The position numbers were made by a program, and so were the translations under genes. A stretch of 64,000 bases of DNA, from contig NZ_CP121472.1 in NCBI RefSeq assembly GCF_036208045.1, positions 3,359,531-3,423,530 on the forward strand. The letters are read 5' to 3'. Positions 1 to 7,527 of the stretch are shown here, piece after piece (the stretch's first letter is position 1; every line of letters begins with the position of its first letter). Below the pieces are notes generated by a model. That model had not been told where the DNA came from and made no database searches. It saw only the letters and a list, made by a program, of their open reading frames with translations. This DNA is from Thiorhodovibrio winogradskyi (GTDB lineage Bacteria > Pseudomonadota > Gammaproteobacteria > Chromatiales > Chromatiaceae).

Positions 1-488
1 CGCAGATCCGCCACATTGCCAGCCGGATTGCCAATGGTTTCGCAAAACACCGCGCGCGTGTGACCGTCGATACGCGCGGCCATGGCGTCGACGTCATTGG
101 GCGCCACCAGTCGCACCTCTATCCCCAGGCGCGGCAGGGTATGGGCGAAGAGATTGTAGGTGCCACCATAGAGTGTCGAGGTGGCGATGATATTGTCGCC
201 GGCCTGCGCGATGGTCAGAATGGCGTTGGTCACCGCCGACATGCCAGAGGCCAACGCCAGCGCGCCGACACCGCCCTCCATGGCCGCGACCCGCTTTTCC
301 AGCACATCGCTGGTTGGGTTCATGATGCGCGTGTAAATGTTGCCGGGCACCTTGAGGTCAAACAAGTCCGCCCCGTGCTGGGTATCATCGAAGGCATAGC
401 TGGTGGTCTGGTAAATGGGCGTGGCCACCGATTTAGTGGTCGGGTCCGGCTCAAAGCCCGCGTGAATGGCCAGTGTTTCGATTCGCAT
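1..488 (-). CDS. metY: O-acetylhomoserine sulfhydrylase (partial, C-terminus outside window)
   Basis: Read on the minus strand, the first 162 residues are present and the gene runs off the left edge. The N-terminus (METLAIHAG-type start, then TPIYQTTSYAF, YTRIMNPTSDVLE, and ASGMSAV) is the PLP-dependent Cys/Met metabolism fold as found in O-acetylhomoserine aminocarboxypropyltransferases. That enzyme makes homocysteine from O-acetylhomoserine and sulfide in the cytoplasm. The catalytic PLP-lysine lies beyond the edge, so cystathionine gamma-synthase or methionine gamma-lyase relatives cannot be formally excluded, but the N-terminal pattern fits MetY best. The start is chosen because a GGGGGAG stretch lies about 10 bases upstream of the ATG. 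The upstream leader can form a nested hairpin (608-649). The product would supply homocysteine to MetH, encoded 7 kb away. Confidence 0.85.
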   Translation of the reverse strand, partial: MRIETLAIHAGFEPDPTTKSVATPIYQTTSYAFDDTQHGADLFDLKVPGNIYTRIMNPTSDVLEKRVAAMEGGVGALALASGMSAVTNAILTIAQAGDNIIATSTLYGGTYNLFAHTLPRLGIEVRLVAPNDVDAMAARIDGHTRAVFCETIGNPAGNVADL

Positions 489-607
489 GATTCCTGTCTC
501 CCCCTCTAAAGTTTAAGATTTTGATTTTAAGTGGTTATTTGAAAAGGCGCGGGCGGATTCTTAACAATCCATGGCAGCCGAATCGGCGATGGATCATAGT
601 CGAAAAG

Positions 608-649
608 CCGTGCCCGGCAAAAACCCTTGCCCATCACCGGCTGGCACGG
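608..649. repeat. nested inverted repeat in the metY / 852 intergenic region
   Basis: The stretch between metY (start 488) and the next gene (852) is 363 bases without a gene. It contains a 7-bp outer arm (608-614 with 643-649) enclosing a second 5-bp stem (616-620 with 627-631). It is symmetrical, so it could fold in either transcript: as part of the metY leader about 120 bases before its ATG, or upstream of the small gene at 852. It does not match the consensus of SAM or SAH riboswitches that I know. Function is unassigned. Confidence 0.4.
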
Positions 650-851
650 ACAACCAGCAGTCAGGGTAGCATCGCCAGCGAAGCTGCTCCGGGGTATCCT
701 TGCAATTCCCAATCGGTTCTGCGACAAAACAGCGTGAATTTCAGCCACCGCTAGGCATGCTCCCACTGGTCTATGCGCAGGGACCGAGCGGGTCCCTTTG
801 CCGCGCTATCGCAAGCGCAGTCTTTTTGCTTCAGTATAGGGAACGGTCACC

Positions 852-1070
852 ATGCCCTACTTCGTCTACCAGGTCTCAACCAACCGCCAATTGACCTATA
901 TCGACACCAAAGAGCGCTATCAGGACGCCCGCACCCTGGTGCGCGAGTTACGCGCCAAGAACTCCGCCGATGACAAGGGCGAGTATCGCCTGATCTTCGC
1001 CCATCAACAGGGAGAGGCCGAGAAGCTACTTTCCACCCCGCGCGACGAGCGCGTGATTGGCGAGGATTGA
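852..1070 (+). CDS. small conserved hypothetical protein upstream of DUF1631
   Basis: A 72-residue, highly charged, soluble protein with no signal peptide or membrane segment. It begins PYFVYQV and ends RDERVIGED. I recognise the pattern as a small uncharacterised protein in gammaproteobacteria that sits next to DUF1631 genes, but I know no function for it. The stop codon lies 12 bases before the DUF1631 ATG, so the two are very probably co-transcribed. GGGAACGG lies 6-12 bases before the ATG. The even charge pattern and tight linkage make it a credible gene rather than a chance frame. Confidence 0.75.
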   Translation: MPYFVYQVSTNRQLTYIDTKERYQDARTLVRELRAKNSADDKGEYRLIFAHQQGEAEKLLSTPRDERVIGED

Positions 1071-1082
1071 CCTCCCGGCACC

Positions 1083-3338
1083 ATGCTTCGTCAAAAACCC
1101 AAAGCCAGCCTTGATCCGGCCCGCGTGCGCGAGGCCATCGACGCCTATCGCGCGCAGGTGCTGGTCTTCAGCGAGCGGCGCCTGAGCGCATTGTTCGGAT
1201 CGGCGGGTCCATCGCTGCTCGGCTTTGCCGAGGTGGTTGGCAGCGATCTGGCGCAAAGTCTATTTTTCGATGCCGCCACCCAGTTCGAAGAAAACCAACC
1301 GGCCATCAGTCAGCGTTTTCAGGACGTTATCGACCAGGGCCTGACGCACTTTTTTACCCATGGACGCGCGCAGCCCCGTCCCTGGCTGCCACAAGCGGAG
1401 ATCCTCGGCGCGGATGACCGGGAAATCCAGACCTTTGCCCGTGACAGCGAGGCGCTGGCGATCAAAAACCTGATCATTCGCACTAATGCGCGCTGCTTTC
1501 CAGAGCTCTACGCCCTAAGCCAGCGGCTTGCCGTCATGTCCGGTGGCGGCAAATTGCGCGATGACGAAATCCCTGCTGGTCCGCATCATCTGGCTCATGG
1601 CTTTCGCGCCGCCATTGCCGAGGAAGACTTCGATATCCGCGTGAAAGCCGTGCTCTACGCGCTCTTTCATCACCGCGTCACCTGGTCGGCCGCCGCACTC
1701 TACCGCGTGCTCAACGATATCCTGCGCGATGCCGGCATCCTGCCCAAGACCCGCCCGGTCAACCTGCGTCGCTCACGCCAACAGAACGCGCAGCTCGGCG
1801 CAAATCTGCGTCACCTGCCGGACCCAGAGGATCATGAGGCCGTCCATCAGGCGCTTGTGGGCGATTTGCTCGAGCTTGCGGCAGTCAGCCAGCTTGGCAT
1901 CAACGCTGGCAAGCATGATCCCGCTGCCGATGCACCACATTTCAATCGGGATATCGGCCTTCAGGCGCGCGAACTCTCACCTCTGCACAGCTTCCTGATT
2001 GGCATCGTCCGTTCCGCCGAGGGATCCCAGACCGCCGCCGCGCTGCCGCCCGGACTTCGCACCGAACAGATCGCCATCGGTCGGCTGAACAAAGCCAGCA
2101 CCGATGCCCGCGACCCCGAATTGATCGGCACCATTGAGCAGCTGTTCGCGCAGATGTTTGACACGCCCGGCTTGCCAGCAATTGCTAAAGCCTTGCTTGG
2201 GCAACTGCAGATGCCTTTCCTGAAAGCGGCCATCGGCGACATCAGCCTGCTGCGCGACCCAGGCCATCCAGCTCGTGTTTTGCTGGATGAAATGATTGAA
2301 GCCGGCAGCCATTGGATCGACGAATCCGACCCGAGCGAGGGCGCGCTGCCGGTTTTACGGGAAATCACCGAGCGAGTTCTTGATACGCCAGAAGGCGAGT
2401 CGCCACCATTCGATGCACTGCTCGAGCATTTGCACCAAGATACCCGCGGTCTGCGTCAGCCGCGACCGCCTCTGGAACGCCGTAGCCGGGATTTGCTGCG
2501 CGACCGAAGGATCGCACGCGAGGCAAGGCGACAGGCGCGCGGGGCTATTCTGGAGCTGCTGCGGCCTTATGATGTGCCGCGCCAGGTGCGGGCGTTCCTG
2601 CAGACAACCTGGACAGAACTGCTGACCCTGGTGCGCCAGCACCGCGATGAGGGACCGGATAGCCCGAGCTGGCGCGAAGCACTCGACACAGCACGCTGCT
2701 TGGTCGAGATATTTGATCCGCGCGTCACAGGCACCGCCCTGCGAGCACGCATCGCCGAGCTGCCGCGACTGCGCCAGCGCGTCGCCAACGGTGCTCAGCG
2801 CCTGGGGAGCTACAACCGCGCGACACTGGCCGCGCTTGACAACCTGCTTGCCAACCCTCACGGGGTACGCGAGCAACTGCGACGGGGCCAGGCGCTCCCG
2901 TCGCGCCCTCCAACGGGTCATCCCGGGCGACTCGCCAGCGTGCCGCAAAGTGACTTCGACGGCAGCCCAAGTGCCGAGGAGGAAAGTGGCCAGCAGCCGT
3001 CCGACGGGATGCCTGAAGATGCGCTGCAGGCAATGATCGAGGAGCTGCGTGAGACAAAATCAGGCACCTGGTTCGAGCTCGACTCGCCCTTTGGCGACGC
3101 CACAACCGAGGGTCGTCGCATCCAACTTTCCTGGATTAGTCCTCTGACATCAACCTATCTCTTTGTCGACGAAGCCGGCACCAAGACAGAAATGCGTGGC
3201 CTGAAAGACCTGGCCAAAGCCATGCTCAGCGGTCGCGCCCGTGTGGTCAGACCGCCTGAAGACGCCGACATCCCCAAGGACCGACCGGACCAGACATCAG
3301 CCAACGCCAAGCGTAGGGTTCCAGGGCCGCCGACTTAA
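1083..3338 (+). CDS. DUF1631 family protein
   Basis: A 751-residue cytoplasmic protein matching the DUF1631 family as I know it. An N-terminal helical segment (about 10-250) includes the GLTHFF and MSGGGKL regions. A long helical middle follows (about 300-600). A C-terminal domain (about 660-735) has the WFELDSPFG, LSWISP, YLFVDEAGTK and GLKDLA motifs, which resemble a small beta-barrel of the PilZ type and might bind a nucleotide second messenger; that last point is inference. The family function is not established. The gene follows the 72-residue protein by 12 bases and converges on the lytic transglycosylase, with only 18 bases between stop codons and no obvious terminator. A charged, proline-rich linker precedes the C-terminal domain. 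Confidence 0.85.
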   Translation: MLRQKPKASLDPARVREAIDAYRAQVLVFSERRLSALFGSAGPSLLGFAEVVGSDLAQSLFFDAATQFEENQPAISQRFQDVIDQGLTHFFTHGRAQPRPWLPQAEILGADDREIQTFARDSEALAIKNLIIRTNARCFPELYALSQRLAVMSGGGKLRDDEIPAGPHHLAHGFRAAIAEEDFDIRVKAVLYALFHHRVTWSAAALYRVLNDILRDAGILPKTRPVNLRRSRQQNAQLGANLRHLPDPEDHEAVHQALVGDLLELAAVSQLGINAGKHDPAADAPHFNRDIGLQARELSPLHSFLIGIVRSAEGSQTAAALPPGLRTEQIAIGRLNKASTDARDPELIGTIEQLFAQMFDTPGLPAIAKALLGQLQMPFLKAAIGDISLLRDPGHPARVLLDEMIEAGSHWIDESDPSEGALPVLREITERVLDTPEGESPPFDALLEHLHQDTRGLRQPRPPLERRSRDLLRDRRIAREARRQARGAILELLRPYDVPRQVRAFLQTTWTELLTLVRQHRDEGPDSPSWREALDTARCLVEIFDPRVTGTALRARIAELPRLRQRVANGAQRLGSYNRATLAALDNLLANPHGVREQLRRGQALPSRPPTGHPGRLASVPQSDFDGSPSAEEESGQQPSDGMPEDALQAMIEELRETKSGTWFELDSPFGDATTEGRRIQLSWISPLTSTYLFVDEAGTKTEMRGLKDLAKAMLSGRARVVRPPEDADIPKDRPDQTSANAKRRVPGPPT

Positions 3339-3356
3339 CGCTGACACCGCCCGTCA

Positions 3357-4121
3357 TCAGGAACGAAATGCCTGGCGCTCAGCGTGCAAAAATCGTAATA
3401 CCTTGCGGACATAATCCTGAGTTTCAGGATAAGGGGGGATGGTATTGCCGTAACGCTTCACCGCATTTTCACCGGCATTATAGGCCGCCAGCGCAAGCCG
3501 CAGATCACTTTGAAACAGATTGAGCAAAAACCGCAGATAGGCCGCTCCACCGCGAAGATTCTCAGCAGGATCCCAGATATTGCGCACCTTAAAGCGCTCA
3601 GCCGTCCCCGGCATCAGCTGCATCAGGCCGCAGGCTCCGGCGGACGACTGGGCGTCAGCGCGATAGGCCGACTCGGTGCGAACCACCGCATGCAGCAATT
3701 CTGGCCAGAGTTGGTACTCGCGGGCGGTGTTGTCGATCAGCGCCCGGTAGTGCGCGCGCCTGTCTTGCAGGGAAGCATCGCGCTTGGGGCTGGTCAGCGC
3801 ACCTGCTGGAGACCCCCACAAAGGCGAGCGTCCCAGCCATTGATGTCGCTTCAGCGCCAAGCTTTCCCGCAATCTAGCCGCCGCCTCGCGGCGGCGCTCG
3901 CGCACCCGCTCCGACTGCTCACGGTTTTCCGCCACCAAGGCTTCGCCCGCGCGTTTCCACTCAAGCCTGAGTCCGGCGTTCTCCAGGCGCTTATCGGAAA
4001 AGACCACATTGCCGGCACTATCGACATATTTGAACACGTCTGCCATCACTGGCGGCCTAGCTGTGGCAGCCGTCACGGCAACACTAGCGGTCATCAACAT
4101 CAGCAAAAATCGATTGCGCAT
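3357..4121 (-). CDS. lytic transglycosylase (SLT domain) with N-terminal DUF4124
   Basis: A 254-residue exported murein hydrolase that would cleave peptidoglycan glycan strands in the periplasm. Residues 1-25 form a Sec signal peptide (RNRFLLMLMTASVAV). A DUF4124-type domain (DVFKYVDSAGNVVFSD) follows, then an arginine-rich helical linker (about 70-110) and a C-terminal SLT domain. The catalytic glutamate is in VVRTESAYR, followed by GLMQLMPGTA, NIWDP and LAAYNAGENAV. An upstream in-frame ATG at 4199 would add 26 residues. I prefer 4121 because GGGAGGACAG lies immediately before it and it places the signal peptide at the N-terminus. It is the general Slt70/MltC-like family; the exact member cannot be told. 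Confidence 0.9.
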   Translation of the reverse strand: MRNRFLLMLMTASVAVTAATARPPVMADVFKYVDSAGNVVFSDKRLENAGLRLEWKRAGEALVAENREQSERVRERRREAAARLRESLALKRHQWLGRSPLWGSPAGALTSPKRDASLQDRRAHYRALIDNTAREYQLWPELLHAVVRTESAYRADAQSSAGACGLMQLMPGTAERFKVRNIWDPAENLRGGAAYLRFLLNLFQSDLRLALAAYNAGENAVKRYGNTIPPYPETQDYVRKVLRFLHAERQAFRS

Positions 4122-4614
4122 CTGTCCTCCCGCTGGAAACAGTTTTCCGCCAAGCTCCGGCGGTTCGATGAGATGCTGCTTGCCCAGCACCTGAAACAAC
4201 CACTCGCCGCAGACAGCCTTTGCGCCCTTGACGTGGGTAACAGCCCCAGCACGGGCACATTGATTCTTGCGCCCCGCCGTCGGATAAGAAACCGACGAAC
4301 GGTAGCGATTTTCATCAGAGCTTCAGTGCCCCGGTTTTCCAGCTTTGTGCTATGATTCAAGCCATCAGTTAGATAAATCGTTTTCAGACTAGCAAGTTGG
4401 CAACACTTGTTAAGTAAGTTTAGAGGTTAATCGCCAAAGGTCAACCACCATTCAGGCTGCTACATTGCCGTTCAGTACCGTTTCTACCGCGGAAGGACTG
4501 CTTGATCGCTGCTTGGCGCAAGTTGCCCCGTTCAATGCGCTGCTGATTTGTAACACCTTTTAACGGTGGATTTTTTTCTGACCGGACACCCAGCAATTCC
4601 GTGGAGAGATCAAA
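4122..4614. other. 493-base intergenic region between divergent cell-wall genes
   Basis: This separates the lytic transglycosylase (minus) from the DUF882 endopeptidase (plus). It turns AT-rich after about 4350, unlike its flanks, and a TATGAT hexamer at 4351-4356 could be a -10 box, but no good -35 stands 16-18 bases before it. No convincing open frame or RNA gene was seen. It presumably holds the promoters of both flanking peptidoglycan genes. Confidence 0.4.
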
Positions 4615-5142
4615 ATGAACCGAAGGTATTTTTTAGGTTTCGCATTGTCTACAACAGCCACGTCTGTCTTCGCGGCCAAGCATCGCCCACAGGTCCGTTG
4701 CCTGCGACTGCATCACCTGCACACCGAGGAACGCCTGGACATTGATTACCGCACCGGAAATTACTACCACCGCAGTGCTCTCGCACGACTGAATGATTTC
4801 TTGAAGGATTTTCGTACTGGCGACAAAACACAAATCGACCCTCGCCTTTTCGATACCCTGTTTGACCTGCAAGACCGCCTCGACCAAGACGGGGCCCTGT
4901 TCCAAATCGTCAGCGCCTATCGTTCTCCCCACACCAACGCCATGCTGCGGCGCACCTCCGGCGGTGTCGCCAAACGCAGTTTTCATATGAGCGGTCGCGC
5001 CCTCGACATCCGCATGGCCGAAACCCCCACCTCAACTGTCTGCAAAACAGCGCTGCAACTCGCCCGCGGCGGGGTTGGCTACTATCCAAAATCGGATTTT
5101 CTCCACCTCGACACCGGTCGGGTTCGCCACTGGGGTGTCTAA
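4615..5142 (+). CDS. DUF882 / YcbK (MepK-like) murein endopeptidase
   Basis: A 175-residue exported protein with a short twin-arginine-like N-terminus (NRRYFLGFAL, cleaved near AAKH) and one DUF882/peptidase M15-type domain. The zinc-binding pattern is visible: SAYRSPHTNAMLR, then SFHMSGRALDIRM giving the His and Asp ligands, and DFLHLDTG giving the last His. Length and motifs match E. coli YcbK (MepK), an endopeptidase that cuts crosslinks of nascent peptidoglycan. GGAGAGATCAAA precedes the ATG. It is transcribed away from the lytic transglycosylase, so two wall hydrolases share one control region. A strong hairpin follows the stop after 6 bases. Confidence 0.88.
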   Translation: MNRRYFLGFALSTTATSVFAAKHRPQVRCLRLHHLHTEERLDIDYRTGNYYHRSALARLNDFLKDFRTGDKTQIDPRLFDTLFDLQDRLDQDGALFQIVSAYRSPHTNAMLRRTSGGVAKRSFHMSGRALDIRMAETPTSTVCKTALQLARGGVGYYPKSDFLHLDTGRVRHWGV

Positions 5143-5148
5143 CCGCCC

Positions 5149-5181
5149 GCTGCCGCCAGTCTGGCCCGCGATGGCGGCAGC
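5149..5181. terminator. hairpin after the DUF882 gene, probable terminator
   Basis: A perfect 10-bp stem (5149-5158 with 5172-5181) with a 13-base loop begins 6 bases after the stop codon. There is no T-run behind it, so termination may be bidirectional or Rho-assisted. It lies between two convergent genes. Confidence 0.5.
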
Positions 5182-5222
5182 GAGAACAATGGGTCGCCGT
5201 GACCGGACGGCTACACATCGCC

Positions 5223-5257
5223 TTCGACAGCCGTGACGATGGCCCTAGGCTGTCGAA
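5223..5257. repeat. second inverted repeat between convergent genes
   Basis: A 10-bp perfect stem (5223-5232 with 5248-5257) with a 15-base loop, followed by a weaker 6-bp stem with ACGTTC/GAACGT arms. It lies in the 237-base gap between the DUF882 gene and the convergent AAA ATPase gene. It may terminate the latter, although it is about 120 bases beyond its stop. Confidence 0.4.
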
Positions 5258-5379
5258 ACGTTCCTGTCGCTTCGGCGCGAACGTCAACAAAGAGTGGAAT
5301 TACCTGTTGAAAGGGTGAACGAACCAACCCGACCGAAATCATCCTTGTTCCGAGAAAATTAACGCCGCTTAACTTTCGG

Positions 5380-6981
5380 CTACATTCCCCAGACCCGGAT
5401 CACCCGCCCGTTGAGCGTCTCCTCGCGCTGGAAGATCTTGTCCTTCCACGGCCGCTCACGGCGATCAAAAATGATCAGATGTGCCTCATCCGCCGAGCAG
5501 CGGTCGGCATAGCTGAAGGTCTGCTCCAAGCCCTCGGCCAGGGTGGTTTTGAGGCTTTTGTGCAAAAGCTTCAGCTCCAACACCAGGTTCTGCATCTGAT
5601 CCTCGCCGCACGGCCAGCGCAGCAGCAGATCGGTGCGCCCGCGCCCGAGGCCATATTCGCGCTCGACCCTCCCGCCGCCGTTGACGATGCGCTGCAGGAA
5701 GGCTTGCAGCAGTAATTGCGGGCCGGCTTCTTTGTAGTGAAAGCGCTCGATCCAGTGCTCGGAGTGCTCGCGGAAGAAGATTTGGAAAGCTGTGAGCAGT
5801 TTACCCATGTCCAAGCAGCCATCGGGACGGAGATACCAGGCCGGCTCCTCACTGATGGTGAGGCTGGTGGTGTAAATCAGCTCGCGCGGGATGATTTCGC
5901 GGTAGATGGGGTTGGCGATGGCAAGCTGACTGTCGAGACGGATCAGGCCTAAATCATAGACATATTGCACATCATCATGCGGCAAGTGACCCGGATCATC
6001 CTCGCCGGCCAGCAATGGGGCAATCACCCGCCGCACGCGCGGCTCTTGCAGCTTATCGGTAAGCTGATCGAGATGGGTGTCGCGGCGCAGAATCAGCGTC
6101 TCGGCAGCCTGGTCGATGGCCTCGGCGTCGATGGTGCGGGTACGATCACGCAGCTCCTTGCGCCGGAAGGTAACCTGATAGCCAATGGCATTGACCAGCC
6201 ACGGCTGGCCCTGGGTCCAGTGCCAGACCCGTTGCAGGGCCTCAGGCGTGAAGGGCTGGCCGGTCTCGGCGCTGTGCTGTTGGTAGAGGGTCTGCACATC
6301 GGCCTCGGTGAAGTCACCCAAGCGGATTGATTCGGCCTTGATGTTGAAGGCACTACCGCCGGTGATGATCTCCTGGGAGCGGGCGGAGTGAATGCGATAG
6401 TCGCGCACATCGCGCACGCCGCAGAGGATGACGGTCTGGGGGAAAGCCCCAGGGCGCTTGGGATAGCCCGCGCGCAGTTGGCGCAGCACCGCAATCAGGC
6501 TGTCGCCGATCAGGCTGTCGATTTCATCGACCAGCAAGACGATTGGCTTGGCGTTCTGGCGCGACCATTCGCCGAGTAACTCGGCAAGACCGCCGGCCAG
6601 TCCGCCGGAGCCGACGAGGCGATCCCGGATGACTGCCGGTGTTTTTTCCCCGAGATACAGATCGGCATTGCGTGCCAACTCGTCCAGAATCAGGCGCATC
6701 GCCGCCGCCACCTCCTCGCGCGCGGATTGAGCGACCTCGACATTGATATACAAGCACCGATAGCGCCCTTGGGCGTTGAGATGGTGCATCAAGGCCAGCA
6801 GCGAGGTGGTCTTGCCGGTCTGGCGCGGGGCGTGGAGGATGAAGTAGCGTCGCTGGGCGATCAGACTTTCAATGTCCTCAACATTGATGCGCTGCAGCGG
6901 ATCCAAGCAATAGTGATCGGCGCAGCTGGTCGGCCCGGCATTGTTGAAGAAGCGTTCGGTCATCGCCATCGACTCGATCAT
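5380..6981 (-). CDS. AAA-type ATPase with C-terminal PD-(D/E)XK nuclease-like domain
   Basis: A 533-residue cytoplasmic protein. The N-terminal half is a P-loop ATPase: Walker A in HAPRQTGKTTSL (about residue 50), Walker B in IVLLVDEIDSL, then a sensor-like CGVRDVRDY and a winged-helix-like region (about 230-350). The C-terminal 120 residues hold a PD-(D/E)XK-type core: REYGLGRGRTDLLL followed by LVLELKLLHKS with the E-x-K triad. Such ATPase-nuclease fusions occur in many copies in some cyanobacteria and purple sulfur bacteria. Their role is unproven; a selfish or defence role has been suggested by analogy only. It is distinct from the copy at 33607-35157, whose P-loop differs. A second start (6963) would remove six residues. 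The upstream gene on the same strand is decayed. Confidence 0.8.
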   Translation of the reverse strand: MIESMAMTERFFNNAGPTSCADHYCLDPLQRINVEDIESLIAQRRYFILHAPRQTGKTTSLLALMHHLNAQGRYRCLYINVEVAQSAREEVAAAMRLILDELARNADLYLGEKTPAVIRDRLVGSGGLAGGLAELLGEWSRQNAKPIVLLVDEIDSLIGDSLIAVLRQLRAGYPKRPGAFPQTVILCGVRDVRDYRIHSARSQEIITGGSAFNIKAESIRLGDFTEADVQTLYQQHSAETGQPFTPEALQRVWHWTQGQPWLVNAIGYQVTFRRKELRDRTRTIDAEAIDQAAETLILRRDTHLDQLTDKLQEPRVRRVIAPLLAGEDDPGHLPHDDVQYVYDLGLIRLDSQLAIANPIYREIIPRELIYTTSLTISEEPAWYLRPDGCLDMGKLLTAFQIFFREHSEHWIERFHYKEAGPQLLLQAFLQRIVNGGGRVEREYGLGRGRTDLLLRWPCGEDQMQNLVLELKLLHKSLKTTLAEGLEQTFSYADRCSADEAHLIIFDRRERPWKDKIFQREETLNGRVIRVWGM

Positions 6982-7005
6982 CCAGTTTTTTTCCAGCTCG
7001 CTCAG

Positions 7006-7224
7006 TCATTGTTCCATCAGGGCGAAGAAATCCTCGGTGTCGACGCCTGCTCCCAATGATCACCGGCGATGCCGATGATATCAATTCCCACCTCCTCAAT
7101 GAGCGCCTCGCACTCAATGGCGATGTCGCGCCGCGCCTGGTCTGGAACCGTCCCCGATGCCAAAAGTCACGGTGGCAAAGCGGCTGAGCGCCAGTGCGGC
7201 GGCGACCTGAATAGGATTGGACAT
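7006..7224 (-). pseudogene. decayed small gene upstream of the AAA ATPase
   Basis: From the ATG at 7224, well placed behind GAGGAGACCCTC, the frame reads SNPIQVAAALALSRF and meets a stop after about 36 codons. Coding continues in a second frame as RRDIAIECEALIEEVGIDII and in a third as GVDTEDFFALMEQ, ending at 7006. Two frameshifts within one sensible, acidic, soluble protein indicate a pseudogene of about 70-75 residues. The stop lies 24 bases before the ATPase start, so the two may once have formed an operon. I do not recognise the family. Sequencing errors could produce the same picture. Confidence 0.5.
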
Positions 7225-7340
7225 GAGGGTCTCCTCGGTTGGTTACTGAAATTCCATCTCGGTTGCGCGCCCCGCGCAGTCTGTCATGAGGTAGCGCCCT
7301 TCTGCGCGGGTTGCCCGACCACTGGGTGTCGGCGCGTCCG

Positions 7341-7365
7341 ATGATCCGGCATCACGCCGGATCAT
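7341..7365. repeat. perfect 10-bp hairpin upstream of metH
   Basis: Arms 7341-7350 and 7356-7365 are perfect reverse complements around a 5-base loop. It lies 163 bases before the metH ATG, inside the 303-base gap that starts at 7225. There is no T-run. It could be a terminator remnant, a protein-binding site or a leader structure. No SAH, SAM or cobalamin riboswitch core (for example GAGGAGCG or GCCACTG boxes) was found in this gap. Confidence 0.4.
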
Positions 7366-7527
7366 GTTAAGCTAAGCGGCTGATCGAACCATCGGGCCAA
7401 ACAGGCCCCTGCACGTCGGAATCCGCCGATGTGACCATCAACCCCCTCCTGCCCCGCACTTGCCGGCGCGCAGCGACTCGGAACCTCAAGATCGCCCGAG
7501 CCATCAGCCCGGACACCAGAGAGCCTC

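Noticed and set aside
7225-7527. SAH or SAM riboswitch before metH
   Set aside because: No match to the conserved cores that I know; only a simple hairpin.
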